DNA of 64,000 nt from Sphingomonas sp. 35-24ZXX. Its GTDB lineage: Bacteria > Pseudomonadota > Alphaproteobacteria > Sphingomonadales > Sphingomonadaceae. The DNA lies in NCBI RefSeq assembly GCF_000786215.1, contig NZ_JROG01000004.1, positions 186,001-250,000 on the forward strand, read 5' to 3'. Shown piece after piece: positions 7,429 to 21,200 of this stretch. The position numbers were made by a program, and so were the translations under genes. The notes under the pieces are model-generated. The model worked only from the letters and a program-made list of their open reading frames with translations. It was not told where the DNA came from and made no database searches. Within the stretch, counting starts at the first letter, position 1. Each line of letters begins with the position of its first letter.

Positions 7429-9201
7429 ATGGAACATGATAACCGCATGGCGATCTCGCGGACATTGATTCAAGGGCGCGGACGGCTGTCCGCCATGATA
7501 CGCGTGTGCGCTGTGGCCGCTGGTCTTTGCGACATGCTGCTTCCCTCTGTCGTATCCGCGCAGGCATTTCCCGGGGCGGTCCGCCCGCCTGCAGGAACGT
7601 TCGAGCGCGAGAACCGCGCGCCGGAGGTTCCGCTCTCGACACCGCGCACGCCCTTTACCATCGACCGGCCGCGCACCGACCCCAGCACCGTCGACGATAC
7701 CGCCAAGGTCCGCGTCACGAAATTTCGCATCCTGGGCTTCAACTATCTGGATGAAGACCGGCTGCAGGCACCGCTCGCGCCGTTTCTGGGCCAGGAGCTG
7801 ACGCTGGCGGACATCTATCGCGCCGCCGATCTGCTGACCCGTGTCTATGCCGAGGCCGGCTTTGCGCTGTCGTTTGCCATCGTGCCCGCGCAGGAGGTCG
7901 CCGATGGCGTCGTCGTACTGCAGGTGGTCGAGGGCAGCGTCGATGCGCTCGAAGTCCAGCTCAAGTCGGGCGCGGGGCTGGTGGGTGAAACCCGCCTGAC
8001 CGACATGATCCGCCGCCGGTTCACCCCGCTGATCAAGCGCGGGCCGGTGATGGTCGACGAGCTCGAACGCGCCATCCTGACCGCGGGCGACCTCGGTGGC
8101 ATGGACGTCTCGGTGGTGGTGCGTCCGTCCGAGACCACGCCGGGGGCGGCCAATCTGCTGGTGGTGGTCGATCTCGATCCGGTGGTGCTCGAAGCGCAGT
8201 TCGACAACCGCATCCGCGACAACCTCGGCGAGCGCCGCTACCGTGCCGGCGCGACCGCCAATTCGCTACTGGTGCCGGGCGACCAGCTGGTGCTCGATGC
8301 ACGCGCCACCCTGCCGACAGATGGCTTCATTTCGGGATATGCGCAGTACAGCGCGCCGATCACCGATGACGGGCTGGTGGGCACGATATCCTATTCGCGC
8401 GCCCGGTCGCGCGCCGTGCGCGGCTTCCTCTCGATCCTGCAGTTCCGCGGCGAGGAAGAGGTCGTTCGTGCAGGGCTGAGCTATCCCTTGCGCCGAACCC
8501 GCAATTCCAGCCTGATCGTCGGGCTGGAAGGCACCGCGATCAATTCGGACAGCGGCATCTTCGGTGTGACGCTGATCGATGACCGCAGCCGCTTCTACGA
8601 GCTGTACGGTAGCTACGACTGGGCATCTGCCGATGGCAGCACCGGGCTGCTGCGGCTGGGCGTCAGCCAGGGTCTCAATGGTCTGGGGGCGACCGGGCGG
8701 TTCAACCCGTTGCGCAGCCGCACCCAGGGCGATCCCGAATTCACCGCGGCCAACGCCTCGTTGGTATGGACCGCGCCGCTGATCGGCACGGCCCGGGTGC
8801 GGGTCAATGCCGAGGCGCAAATGGGCCTCAACGGCGGCGCCTCGGCCTCGCGCGAGTGCAATTTCGGCGGCGACCGGTTCGGCCGGGCCTATGACTATGG
8901 TGCCGCCGGCGGCGACCATTGTTTCAATGTCGCGATGGAGCTCAACGACCGCCTGACCTTCGGGCCGGTCACCCTGCAGCCGTTCGTGTTCGTCGATGCG
9001 GGCATCCTGCGCCAGAGCGGCCGTCTCGATTTTGCCGAGCTGCGCGTCACCGAATTGTGGTCGGCGGGCGGCGGATCGCGCGTCGCGCTGCCCTACGGCC
9101 TGTTCGGCGAGATCTATGCCGCTTGGCCGGGCAAGTCGCGCTTCACGCCGGACGGCAGCAGCGATCCGCGAATCTTCTTCTCGATCGGGGCGACGCGATG
9201 A
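7429..9201 (+). CDS. TpsB-type two-partner secretion outer-membrane transporter (ShlB/FhaC/HecB family)
   Basis: About 590 aa. It is the Omp85-superfamily pore that exports the TpsA exoprotein encoded next. A basic stretch and hydrophobic segment ending SVVSAQA form the signal peptide (cleavage near residue 46). POTRA-like regions follow (VRVTKFRILGFNYLDEDRLQ to VVLQVVEGSV, and a second around LTDMIRRRFTPLIKRGPVM). From about residue 250 the ShlB-type barrel shows alternating amphipathic strands such as LVGTISYSRARS and SLIVGLEGTAINS. The start is uncertain: ATGs at 7429, 7447 and 7495 lack a strong Shine-Dalgarno, and 7429 was chosen. The stop overlaps the exoprotein start in ATGA, implying translational coupling. 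Confidence 0.9.
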   Translation: MEHDNRMAISRTLIQGRGRLSAMIRVCAVAAGLCDMLLPSVVSAQAFPGAVRPPAGTFERENRAPEVPLSTPRTPFTIDRPRTDPSTVDDTAKVRVTKFRILGFNYLDEDRLQAPLAPFLGQELTLADIYRAADLLTRVYAEAGFALSFAIVPAQEVADGVVVLQVVEGSVDALEVQLKSGAGLVGETRLTDMIRRRFTPLIKRGPVMVDELERAILTAGDLGGMDVSVVVRPSETTPGAANLLVVVDLDPVVLEAQFDNRIRDNLGERRYRAGATANSLLVPGDQLVLDARATLPTDGFISGYAQYSAPITDDGLVGTISYSRARSRAVRGFLSILQFRGEEEVVRAGLSYPLRRTRNSSLIVGLEGTAINSDSGIFGVTLIDDRSRFYELYGSYDWASADGSTGLLRLGVSQGLNGLGATGRFNPLRSRTQGDPEFTAANASLVWTAPLIGTARVRVNAEAQMGLNGGASASRECNFGGDRFGRAYDYGAAGGDHCFNVAMELNDRLTFGPVTLQPFVFVDAGILRQSGRLDFAELRVTELWSAGGGSRVALPYGLFGEIYAAWPGKSRFTPDGSSDPRIFFSIGATR

Positions 9202-12200
9202 GCATTTACCGCACGATTGACCAGCGCGCCCGACGCTTGGCCCATTGGCAGATGGCATTGCGGACCGGGGTGGCGGGGCTCGCGTTCGTCTCCGCGCAAA
9301 CCGCGATGGCCAATCCCAGCGGCGGCACGGTGGTGGCGGGCAGCGCGTCGATCAACGGCCAGGGTACCGACCGGGTGCGGATCGACCAGTCGAGCGACCG
9401 GGTGGTCATCAACTGGGACAATTTCTCGATCAATCTCGGGCAGGGCGTCGATTTCCGCCAGCCCAATGCGCGCTCGATCGCGCTCAACCGGGTGACCGGG
9501 CCGGAAATCAGCCAGATCATGGGCGAACTCACCGCCAATGGTCAGATCTATCTGATCAACGGCAACGGCATCGTCTTCGGCAAGGATGCGAAGGTCGATG
9601 TCGCAAGCCTGGTCGCGAGCAGTGCGGACATCGCCAACGAGGCGTTCATGGGCGGCGGGGCGCTGCGCTTCGGCACGCCGGGCCGCGCCGGGGCGAAGGT
9701 CATCAATCACGGCACGATCACCGTGCGCGATGCCGGCATTGCCGCCTTTGTCGCGCCGCAGGTCGCCAATGACGGCATCATCACCGCGCAGATGGGCCGC
9801 ATCGCCTTCGGCGGAGCGCAGGCCTTCACGCTCGATCTGCACGGCGACAACCTGATCCGCTTCCAGGTCGGCGATGCGGTGAAGCAGATCGACGACAAGG
9901 GCGCGCTGGTCGCGATCGACGGCGTGGTCGATGCCCGCGGCGGATCGCTGCAGATCACCGCGTCGGCGGCGCGCGATCTGGTCAACCAGTCGGTGCGCAT
10001 CGGCACGCCGCAGGCGTCGGCGATGCAGGTCGGTGCGGACGGCAAGGTTTCGCTGGTCGCTGCCAAGGTAACCATCGCCGCGCCGGGCGAGGTGCAGGTC
10101 GGCAAGAATGTCGCAATGGACCTGTCGTCGGGCACCAATGCGGCGGTGGCCGCGGCGCGCTCGGCCAAGGATGGCAATAGCAGCAACATCGGATGGGTCG
10201 GATCGCTCGACGGCGATGCCGGATCGGCTCCCGGCCAGGCGATGGCGACCAACGGCACCGGCGGCACGCTCAGCATCAACGCCGCGCGCACCATCCTTGA
10301 CGGCACGATCAACCTGGATGGCAGCAAGACCGGCGGCACCGCGCATATCACCGGCAGCGATTTCCTGTCGTTCGGCTCGATCCTTTCGGCCAGCGGTGCC
10401 GAGGCGGGCGGCAAGATCAAGCTCGATGCCGGCGGTTTTTCGCTGGCAGGGCGGATCACGGTCAATGCCGGGCTCGGCAAGGGCGGCAGCGTCGATATCC
10501 ACACCACGCGCCGGGCGATCGACACCGGCGATGCGTTCATCGATGCAAGCGGCCTGCACGGCGGCACGATCCGCTATACGTCGGATCAGCAGATCATCTC
10601 TTCGGGCAAGTTCCGCGCCTCGGGCAGCCACGGCTTTGGCGGCAACATCGATGTCAGCGCGCCCAGGCTCGACCTGTTCTCGGCGCAATTCTACGCGCAG
10701 GGGGGCATTCGTGGCGGCCGTGTCCGGCTGGGCGGCGAGTTCCAGGGCGGCAAGGCGCTGTCCGTGGACGAGCTGCTGAACGCGCGCACCCTGGTGGCGA
10801 CCGATGCGGTGACCATCGACGTGTCCGCGATCGGCATGCGCGGCAATGCCGGCGAGATCGTCGTCTGGTCGGACGAGAAGACGACGTTCCTTGGCAATGC
10901 GATCGCGCGCGGCGGTCTGGTCGGCGGGCTTGGCGGACAGATCGAGATCTCGGGCAAGGAAACGCTTGTCTATCGCGGCACGGTGGAAACCGCGCGCGAT
11001 GGCCAGCGCGGCGGCAAGTTGCTGCTCGACCCGAAGAACATCATCATCGCCGATGCCACTAACTCGCCCAGCCAATATGGCTTGGTGCTGCAGGCCTTTG
11101 CCAGCAGCTTTCCCGGACCTTCAGCGCCGCAGCCTGGGCTGAAGGCAGGCGACAGCTTCGGCACCGCCGTGTCGCTCGACGGCAATCGGCTGGCGGTCGG
11201 CGTGCCGCTGGATGACGGCGCGGACGGCGCCGGCAACGACACCGGTGCGGTCTATCTTTTCACCTTCGAGGATGAAAGCTTCGGCGCTCCGATCCTGAGC
11301 AGCATTGTCGGCAGGGGCTATACCGGCGGCAAGAACGTCTCTGTCGCGTCCCTGAACGCGGGCGAACAATTCGGGTTTTCGGTCTCGCTCGCGGACACGC
11401 GGCTTGCGGTCGGCGCGCCGTTTGCCAGCGGCAATCCGCTCGCGGGCGGCGCCGCCGATTCCGGTGTGGTCTATCTGATCGCGTTCGGCGATCTGGCGTT
11501 CAATGGCGGCGCGGTCAGCGGGATCCTCGGCTCCGGGTTCAGCGGGTCGGCCAGCCTGGATGTCACCAATCTGGAAGTTCTCGACGGTTTCGGCAGCAGT
11601 GTCTCGCTCAACGGCGACCGTCTGGCGGTAGGGGCGCTGGCCGACAACGGCGCTGGTGACAACGTGATGGATGCCGGCGCGGTCTATCTGTTCACCTTTG
11701 CCGATTCGCTGTTCAACGCCCCGGTGCTCGAAGCCATCATGGGCGCAGGCTATACCGGCGGCAAGAATGTCGATGTCACGCTCGAAGCCGGCGATTTCTT
11801 CGGCACGGCGGTCTCGTTGTCGGGCTTGGGTCTGGCGGTGGGAGCGCCCGGCGACGACGGCCAGGGCGGCGGCCAGGGCGGCGGCACCTTCGATTATGGC
11901 GCCGCCTATCTCTACAGCTTCTCGTCGTTCGACTTCACCGGCGCGTCCCTCGAATCGACTTTGGGTTTCGACTATTCCGGCCCGAACGACGTTGCGCTCG
12001 GTCAGGAGGCCGAAGACCGGTTTGGTGCGTCGCTGGGGCTGATCGGCGGGGCAAGCTTTGCGGTTCTCGCCGATGGGGACGACGGTCTGGCCGACACCGC
12101 AACCGATAGCGGTGCGGCCTATCTGTTCACCTTCTCCGCTCCCTTTTTCCAGGGGCCGCTGCTGGCTGGAATCATTGGGGCAGACTATGGCAGCCTCGGC

Positions 12201-15200
12201 GGCAGAAACCTGAGCGTTGCAGGGCTGGAGGCAGGCGATACGATTTTCTCGCTGTCTCTCGGGTTCAACGGGCTGGTACTGGGCGTCAGCAACGATGACG
12301 GGCGCAGCAATGCGCTCACCGATGCCGGCGCGGTCTACCTTTTCACCTTCGGGGATGGCGACTTCAACGATGGTCGTCAGGTCGGCACATTGGGCGCGGG
12401 CTATGCCGATTTCAACGCGGTGTCGCTGATTGGCAGCGGGCTGAATGACTTCGACCGGTTTGGCGCGGCGGTGTCGCTCGATGGCAACCGGCTGGCGGTG
12501 GGCGCCGCCAACGATGGCGGAGCGTTCAACGACAAGCCGGGCGCTGGCGCGGTCTATCTGTTCACCTTCGGCGATGCGCTGTTCAGCGCCCCCACGCTCC
12601 AGGCGACGATCGGCGCAGGCTATACCGGCGGCAGGAACTTGTCGGTCCCGCGGTTGGCGAGCGGCGACTTTTTCGGAACCTCGGTCTCGCTCGATGGCCT
12701 CAACCTGGCGGTCGGCGCGCCCGGCGACAATGGCCGCAACAACGATGCGCTGGGGGCGGGCGCGGTCTACCTGTTCGCGTTCGACTCGCCCGATTTCTTC
12801 GCGGGGCTGGCCACCAGCGTGCTGAGTTTCGAATCCTTTGCGCCAGGTCTAATCGCCAGCGAGGGCGCCCAGTTCGGGGCCGCGGTGTCGCTTAGCGGCA
12901 ATGTCATCGCGGTGGGCGCAACCGGCGATCCCGGCAATGACCCGATGGCACCGCTGAACAGTGCGGGCGCGGTCCACATCATTGATCTGGGCAGCACCAA
13001 TCCCAGCCTGCTTGCGACCATCGGCAAGGGCTATGACGGCGGCACCAATGTCGATGTGGTCGACATCGAGCAAGCAGACCTGTTCGGCAGCGCGGTGTCG
13101 CTCGACGGGCTGCGTCTGGCGGTCGGCGCGCCGGGCGACGATGGCTTCGGCAATGGCGCATCCGGGTCGGGTACGGTCTATCTGCTGACCTTTGGCGACA
13201 GCAGCTACACCGGCGGCACGGTCAGCGCGCGGATTGGTATCGGATATGTCGGGGCCAGCGATTTCATACCGCTGAACCTCGCTGCGGGCGACGCGTTCGG
13301 CAGCGCGGTGTCGCTTAGCGGGCTGCAGCTGGTCGTGGGTGCCCCGGGCGACGACGGCCGCTTCGACACGCAGAACGATGCCGGCGCAGTCTATCTGTTC
13401 ACCTCCAATGACATCGCCTTCAACGGGATTGCCCAGCCGGGCATCATCGGCGCCGATTATGCCGCGGGCTTTTCGGTCAAGCTCGCCAAGAGTGAAGACT
13501 TTGGCAGCGCCGTGTCCTTCGATGCCGGTCGGCTGGTGGTCGGCGCGCCCGGCAATCCTGGATTGCTCAACAGCGCACCCAGCTCGGGTGCAGCCTATCT
13601 GTTCAGCTTTGCCGGCAACAATTTCTCCGGTGTCCGGCTCCACGATACGCTTGGCGCGGGCTATTCCGGGCAGCGCGGCGTCTCGGTCGGGCGGCTCGAT
13701 TCCGGCGACCAGTTCGGGGGCAGTGTGTCGCTCGACGGAACCCGCCTGGCCGTCGGTGCGCCGTTCGACGATGGTGCCAGCGAAGGGCAGCTCCAGTCCG
13801 GGGCGGTCTATCTGTTCAGCTTTGCCGATCTGGGCTTCGGTTCGCCGGTGCTGCAGGCGATTATCGGCAGCGGTTATACCGGCGGCAAGAACATCGCGAT
13901 GGGCCAGCTGGAAGCATCCGACCTGTTCGGTTCGGCGGTGTCGCTCGATGGCCTGCAACTGGCGGTCGGCGCGCCGGGCGACGAGGGCGCCAGCAACGGT
14001 GCGGGCGAGGGCACCGGTGCGGTCTATCTGTTTACCTTTACCGATCAGCTGTTCGGCGGCGGCGCGCTGGAGGCGACGGTCGGGTCGGGCTATGCCGGCA
14101 TCAGGGACATAGCGGTTGCGAACCTTGCCGTGAACGACGGCTTCGGCCGATCCGTGTCGCTTGATCAGAATCGGCTGGCTGTCGGCGCCCCGGGCGATGA
14201 CGGCTTCACCAATCCTGCCTCCGATGTGGGGGCGGTCTATCTGTTCAGTTTCACCGACAGCGTGTTCAGCGGCGGCGTGCTAGAGGGTACGATCGGCCTG
14301 GGCTATGTTGCAGGTCTCAAGGATCTGGATATCTCGGCGAGCCTGGACGGCTTGGACCTTTTCGGGACTGGCGTCGCGCTCGATGGGCTGCGGCTGTTCG
14401 CAGGGGCGCCGGGTGACCGGGGGGCCGGCAATTCGCTCTCCAGCGCCGGTGCGGTCTATGGGTTCCAATTCGGTACCCTGCTGTTCGGTACGCCAAGCCT
14501 TTCCCGCACGATCGGCGCGGGCTATACTGGTACCAACGATACCAACGTCACCAGCGTCGCCGATTTCGACCGCTTCGGCAGTTCGGTATCGGTGTTCGAA
14601 GACCAGCTGGCTATCGGTGCCATCGGCGATGGCGGGCTAACGGGGTCGATCGAAAGTGCAGGCGCGGTCTATCTGTTCCTCGACAGCGGCGACACTTACG
14701 GCCAGTTCGGCATTCTGGGCGCGGGCTATGGCGGCGACAACGACCATCCGATCGGCAAGCTGGAGGTCGACGACTTTTTCGGCTCGTCGGTCTCGCTGAA
14801 CCAGAACCGGCTGGCGGTGGGCGCCATCGGCGATGACGGGGTGCAGAACACCACCGGCGATGCCGGCGGGGTATATCTCTTCCGCTTTGCCAACAGCAGC
14901 TTTGGCAGCCTTTCCCTGACCGGAACTCTGGGCACCGGCTATGGTCCGGCCAAGAATCTGGATCTGCTGGGGGATCTGGACGACAATCTCGGCGCTTCGG
15001 TGGCACTGCTCGGCAACCGGCTGGCGATCGGCGTGCCTGGTGCGCCTGCGGCTGGCGGCGGAGGCAACGACATCGGAGCGGTGTATCTTTTCACCTTCGC
15101 CGATGCCGCCTTTTCGACGCCGACGCTTACAGGGATACTGGGCCGCGGTTATGGCGGCGCGGGCAATTTCGACGTCTCGCTGCTGGAAAACGGCGACCGC

Positions 15201-18200
15201 TTCGGCGCGTCGCTCTCTATCGACGGCTTGCGGCTTGCGGTCGGCGCCCCAGGCGACAACGGCGCGAACAACGACACGACCGGTGCCGGCGCGGTCTATC
15301 TGTTCAGCTTTGCCGATACCAGCTTTGGCAGCCCCGTGCTCGAGGCGCGCGTCGGCCGGGATTATACCGGCTTCAAGAATGTCGCGGTGGCGCTCGATGC
15401 GGATGATGCCTTTGGCACCAGCGTCTCGTTGGCAGGGACGCAGCTGGCGGTGGGCACGCCGGGCGATGATGGCGTTTCGAATGTGGCTACCGATGCCGGT
15501 GCCGCCATCCTGTTCAATTTCACCAACCTTGGCTTCAATGGCGGGGAGCGGGCCGGGACGATCGGCGTCAACTACAGCGGACTAGCGGGCGACTTTGACC
15601 TCACCGCTCTGGACGCCAACGACAGGTTCGGAACCGCCGTGGCACAAAGCGGGCTGGCGCTTGTCGTCGGGGCTCCGGGGGATCAGGGCAATTTCAACGT
15701 GGCGCCCGGCCCGGTCGGGGCGGTCTATACCTTCCTGTTCGCCGATGTCGATTTCGATGGCCCGACGCTCAACAGCACCATAGGTCTCGATTATGTCGTC
15801 GGTTCGGGCACGCCGTTCGATGTCTCGATCGGAAGCCTCGAGGTCGGCGATGATTTCGGCGCAGCGCTGGCGTTCGACGGTCTGCAACTGGTCATTGGTG
15901 CACCGGGCGATGAAGGAGCCAGCAACCGCTCCGGCCCCAACACCGGTGCGGTCTATCAGCTGGCATTCCAAGACAGCAGCTACACGTTCATCTTTTCGCT
16001 GGGCAGGGTGGGGCGGGGCTATGCCGGCGGTGGCGAGTTGTCGGTGTCCGGCCTGGAAAGCGGGGACCGGTTCGGCACGGGCCTGACCCTCAATGCAGGT
16101 CGCCTGGTGGTGGGCGCTCCCGGGGATGATGGCGTCTTTGAGGACCGCTCAGCGATGGGCGCGGCCTATCTGTTCACGGCGGCCAGCAACGGCCTGGGTG
16201 GCGGGCTGGCGCTCGCCGGAACGATCGGCAGCGGCTATGGCAACGGGGTCGCCAGTTCGCTGGCGGCGCAGGGCATCGCATCTGACGAGCAGTTCGCCAC
16301 TTCCGTGGCGCTGGACGGATTACGGCTTGCCATCGGCTCATCGTTCGATGCCGGTGCATCGAGCCTCTTGCCATTTTCCGGCGCGGTCTACCTGTTCACC
16401 TTCGCCGATTTGGCGTTCGGCGCGCCGGTGCTGCAGTCGACTATCGGCAACGGCTATACAGGCGGCAAGAACCTCTCCGTTGCAAGCCTCGATGCCGACG
16501 ACTTTTTCGGCGGCGCGGTGTCATTGCGGGGCACGCAGCTGGCGGTCGGCGCAAGGGGTGACGATGGGGCGGCAAACAGCGCAGACAATGCCGGCGCAGT
16601 GTATCTGTTCTCGTTTGCCGACCTCGCCTTTTCCGATGCGGAGCAACGCGGCATTCTGGGTCAGGGCTATGCCGGCGGCAGCAGCTTGGATGTGGCCGGG
16701 CTCGAAACAGGTGATCAGTTCGGCGCATCGCTGTCGCTTGACCAGCAGCTCGGGCGATTCCGGCTTGCTGTTGGCGCCACGGGCGATGACGGCGAAAACG
16801 GTGATAGTGCGGACGTCGGCGCGATCTATGTGTTCAGTTTCGTCGATGACCTGTTCAACGCACCCGCCGTTTCCGTTCGGATCGGTCGATACAATACCGG
16901 CCCGGGTATCAATATCTCGGGCGGCGACCAGGGGCTGAGGCCTGGCGACAATTTCGGTTCTGCCGTTGCCTTGAGCGGCTTGCGGTTGGCTGGCGGCGCT
17001 GCGGGCAGCAATGGTTTTGCCAACGTCTCTGCAGACAGCGGCGCAGTGTATCTGCTCACATTCGCCGATGCGGACTTTGGCGGAGTCAATCTTCCAGGCA
17101 TCATTGGCCGGGGCTTTGATGTGCCCGGAAGCGCGTTTGACATAGCGACGCTGGATACCTTCGACGGGTTCGGCAGCGCATTGTCGCTCGATGGCAATAG
17201 GCTGGCGGTCGGCGCGCCGGGCGACGACGGCTTCGGCAACGGCCTGCCCGATCCCGGGGCGGTTTACCTGTTCAGCTTTGCCGACGAGTCGTTTGGCGGA
17301 GCTGTGCGCGAGGCGACGATCGGTTCGGGTTACACCGGTGGCAAGACCATTGCTGTCCCATTGGATGTATTTGATCTGTTCGGTACCTCGGTGGCGCTGG
17401 ATGGCAACCGGATGGTAGTGGGCGCGCGAGACGATGACGGGCCGAACAACGCGCAAACCAATACAGGCGCGATGTATCTTTTCACGTTTGCCGATGCCGA
17501 CTTCAACGGCGGCAAGCTCGTGGGCACGATTGGCGCAGGCTACCGCTCGACTGTTGGGCTGGATCTGGCAGCCCCGGTCACGCCGACATCCGCGCAGGTC
17601 GGGGGCGGGGACGGGTTTGGCAGCGCGCTGTCGCTGGACAGCTTCCGCCTCGCCATCGGTGCGCCCAATGACGACGGGTCGATCGATGGCCTGACCAATG
17701 CCGGTGCGGTCTATCTGTTCACCTTTGCCAACGATTCGGACTTCAGCGGCGCCAGCCTGGAAGCGGTGATCGGCCATGGCTATGTCGGCGGCAAGAATCT
17801 GTTCGTGACGCAGATCGATGCCAACGACAATTTCGGCAGCGCGGTCTCGCTCGATGGCAATCGTCTGGCGGTCGGCGCCCCCGGGGATGACGGGGCCGGT
17901 AACGGGCTGACGGCGGGTGGCGCGGTCTATCTGTTCAGCTTTGCCGATGTGCTGTTTGCCGGAGGCGCGCTCGAGGGGATCATTGGTTCGGGCTATACCG
18001 GCGGCAAGAATGTCAGCCTCGCCTCGACGCTGGAAGATAATGACCAGTTCGGAAGTTCGGTATCGCTGAAGGACTTCGGCCTGGCGGTCGGCGCACCCGG
18101 CGACGATGGCAATGGCAACAGCCTCGCCGACAGCGGCGCCGCCTATCTCTTCACCTTCGCCGACGCGTTTTTCCTGAGCGGTACGCTCGCTGGCACCCTC

Positions 18201-21200
18201 GGCGCGGGCTATACCGGCGGCAACAACTTCAATGTGGCGCTGGACGTCGGCGACCTCTTTGCATCGGCCCTGTCGCTCGACGGCACCCGGCTGGCGGTGG
18301 GTGCGCGCGGCGATGATGGCAGCGGCAATGGCCTGATCGAGTCGGGCGCCGCCTATCTGTTCACGTTCGATGACGTGAATTTCACGAACGCGGTTCAGCG
18401 CGGTATCGTCGGTGCCAGCTACTCCGGCGCTGGCGATGTCGATACGGTGCTGACGCCGTTCGGCTTTGCATCCGGAAGTTTCTTCGGCAGCTCCATCGCG
18501 CTGGATGGCACCAATCTCGCCATTGGCGGGCCGGGTATCGTCAGCGCGATCGCCAGTCCCGCCGGATCGGGTGCGGTCTATCTGCTGACCTTCACCGACA
18601 CAGTGTTCAGCGGCGGCACCATCGCCGAAGTTCTGGCCAAGGGCGCTCCCAATTTCGGCGCGAATCTTGATCTAGATGTCGAGCTCGACGCCTTCGATGA
18701 GTTCGGATCTGCGCTATCGCTGAAGGGCGGCCGCCTGGTGGTGGGCGCGGCGGGCGATGACGGCTTTGGCAACGGAGCAGCATCGACCGACTCCGGCGCG
18801 GTCTATCTGTTCAACTTCAATCCGCTCAATTTCAGCAGCATGCAGCTTCGCGGCAATATCGGGGCAGGCTACACGCGCGGGGTAAACACGTCGGTCAACC
18901 CGCTGGCGGCGGCCGATGCCTTTGGTGCGGCCATCTCGCTCAACGGCAACCGGCTGGCGGTCGGCGCGCCGGGCGACGATGGCCTGGGCGACAGCCTCAT
19001 TGATTCAGGCGCGGTCTATCTGTTCACCTTTGCCGATGCCGATTTCGCCGCGCCTTCGCTGCAGGGCATCATTGGCGCAGGCTATACCGGCGGCAAGAAC
19101 CTCTCGGTGTCAGAGCTTCGTGAAGGGACGCTGTTCGGCACCGCGGTCTCGCTCGACGGCGACCGGCTGGCCGTCGGTGCCAGCGGCGATGCGGGCGCCA
19201 GCGCCAGCCGGGGCGGGGCAGGTGCGGCCTATCTGTTCACCTTTGCCGATGCGGCGTTCACGACACCTGCGCTCGCGTCGATCATCGGCCTGGGCTATGC
19301 AGGCGGCAACAATTTCGGGATCAGCCTGGATACCGGAGATCAGCTCGGCTCGGGCATCTCGCTTAGTGGCACGCGCCTCGCCATCGGCGCGGTCGGTGAC
19401 GACGGCATCGACGACGGCACACCGGATACGGGCGCGGTCTATCTGTTCAATTTTGCCGACATGGCGTTTTCAACGCCAACTCTCGCCGGCAATATCGGCC
19501 GCGGATATTCCGGGGCAGGCGATTTCGACCTGACCGGAACGCTCGGCATTTCCGACGCCTTTGGTTCGTCGGTCTCGCTGGATGGCGACCGGCTGGCCGT
19601 GGGCGCGGCGCTGGATGACGGGCTGGCCGATGCCGTGACCAATGCGGGCGCGGTCTACCTGTTCACCTTCGCCGACAGCGCGTTTTCGACGCCCGCGCTG
19701 GCGCGGACCCTCGGCGCGCAATATACAGGCGCCAACGGAGTCAACGGGCTTGCGGCGAACGAGCGCTTCGGCAGCGCGGTGGCGCTCAAGGACAATCTGC
19801 TGGCGGTCGGTGCGACCTTCGATCAGCCCGTTGCCAGCAGCTTCGTCAAGGCAGGCGTGGTCCATCTGTTCTCGTTCTCCGACACCGGTTTTGTCGCCGA
19901 TCCGGCGCGCAACAACCGTTTCGGCAATGGCTTCGAGACAGAGGGCGATATCGACGTCGCGGGGATCGCCGACGGGGACCTGTTCGGCAGCGCGATCTCG
20001 ATCGACACGGGCCGGCTGGTCATCGGCGCGGTCGGCGATGACGGTCCGGACAATCAGGTTACCGGCTCGGGTGCGGTCTATTTCTTCGCACTCAGCGGCG
20101 GCGCGCTTCCGGGCCTGAATTTTGCCGACAATCCCGGTGCGGATGTCACGATCAGCGCGAGTGCCCTCGCGACGATCCTTGCGGGTGGAACCGCGGTCGA
20201 ACTGCAGGCCAACAACGACATTACGGTCACCTCTGCGATCCTGGTCGACAATCCTTCGGGCAACGGCGGCAATCTCACGTTCCGCGCCGGTCGCTCTATT
20301 CTGATCAACGCCGGTATTGCCACCGACGGCGGCAATTTCACAGCGGTCGCCAATGAATTCCTGACAGGTGGCGTGATCGATGCGTTCCGGGATCCCGGTG
20401 ATGCTGTGATTTCGTTCAGTCCGGATGGCTTTGTGGATGCAGGCAGCGGGTCCGTCAGCCTCAGCATCCTGGCCGGCGACGACAAGACCTTTTCCAGCAG
20501 CGGCGGGATCAGCGTAGGTTCAATCACCGCGAGTTCCATCGCGATCCAGAATCTGGGAGTTTCGGGCAACCGTGCGGTTGACCTCAATGCCAACGCTCTG
20601 CTCACCGCCAGCGGCGCGGGCGATGCGATTGTCGTCGAAAGCGATATCTTCACCAACCTCGCCGGGGCGGGCGTCTTCAACCTGACCGGCGGGGGCCGAT
20701 TCCTCGTCTATTCCACCGATTATGAGGTGATCGATCGCGGCGGGCTGGTTGGCGACAATCTGTACAACAACGTGTCACCTGGCGGCTTTGCGGGCAACTT
20801 GTTCATCTTTTCGCGCCAGCCGATCCTGACCTTCACCGCCGATGATGCCACCCGCACCTACGGCCAGGGCTCGCCAGCCTATACCTTCCAGTTCACCGGG
20901 CTGGTCAATGGCGACAGCGATTTCTACGCGTTCAGCGGGATGCCCAACCTGTTCGACACAGGGTCGGGCAACGCCGGTATCGATTCGATCCTCATCGAAC
21001 AGGGCAGCCTGTTTTCCGATGTCGGCTATGGCTTCGATTTCGTCGCCGGAGCGCTGACGACGCTGCGCGCGCTGCTCACCGCGCGGGCGGACGACCAGAC
21101 GCGCCAGTATGGCGATGCCAACCCCGCCTTCACCGTGACCTATTCCGGCTTCGTCAATGGCGATGACGAAGGGGTCATCCTGAGCGGACCCAGCTTCGAT

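Noticed and set aside
8919-9197. N-terminal extension of the giant exoprotein to 8919
   Set aside because: It lies inside tpsB in another frame and shows no signal peptide; ATG 9198 begins a proper signal peptide and overlaps the tpsB stop.
9114-11075. 653-codon open frame on the minus strand
   Set aside because: Arg/Ala/Asp-rich product of low complexity, antisense to the TPS domain; typical shadow frame in GC-rich DNA.
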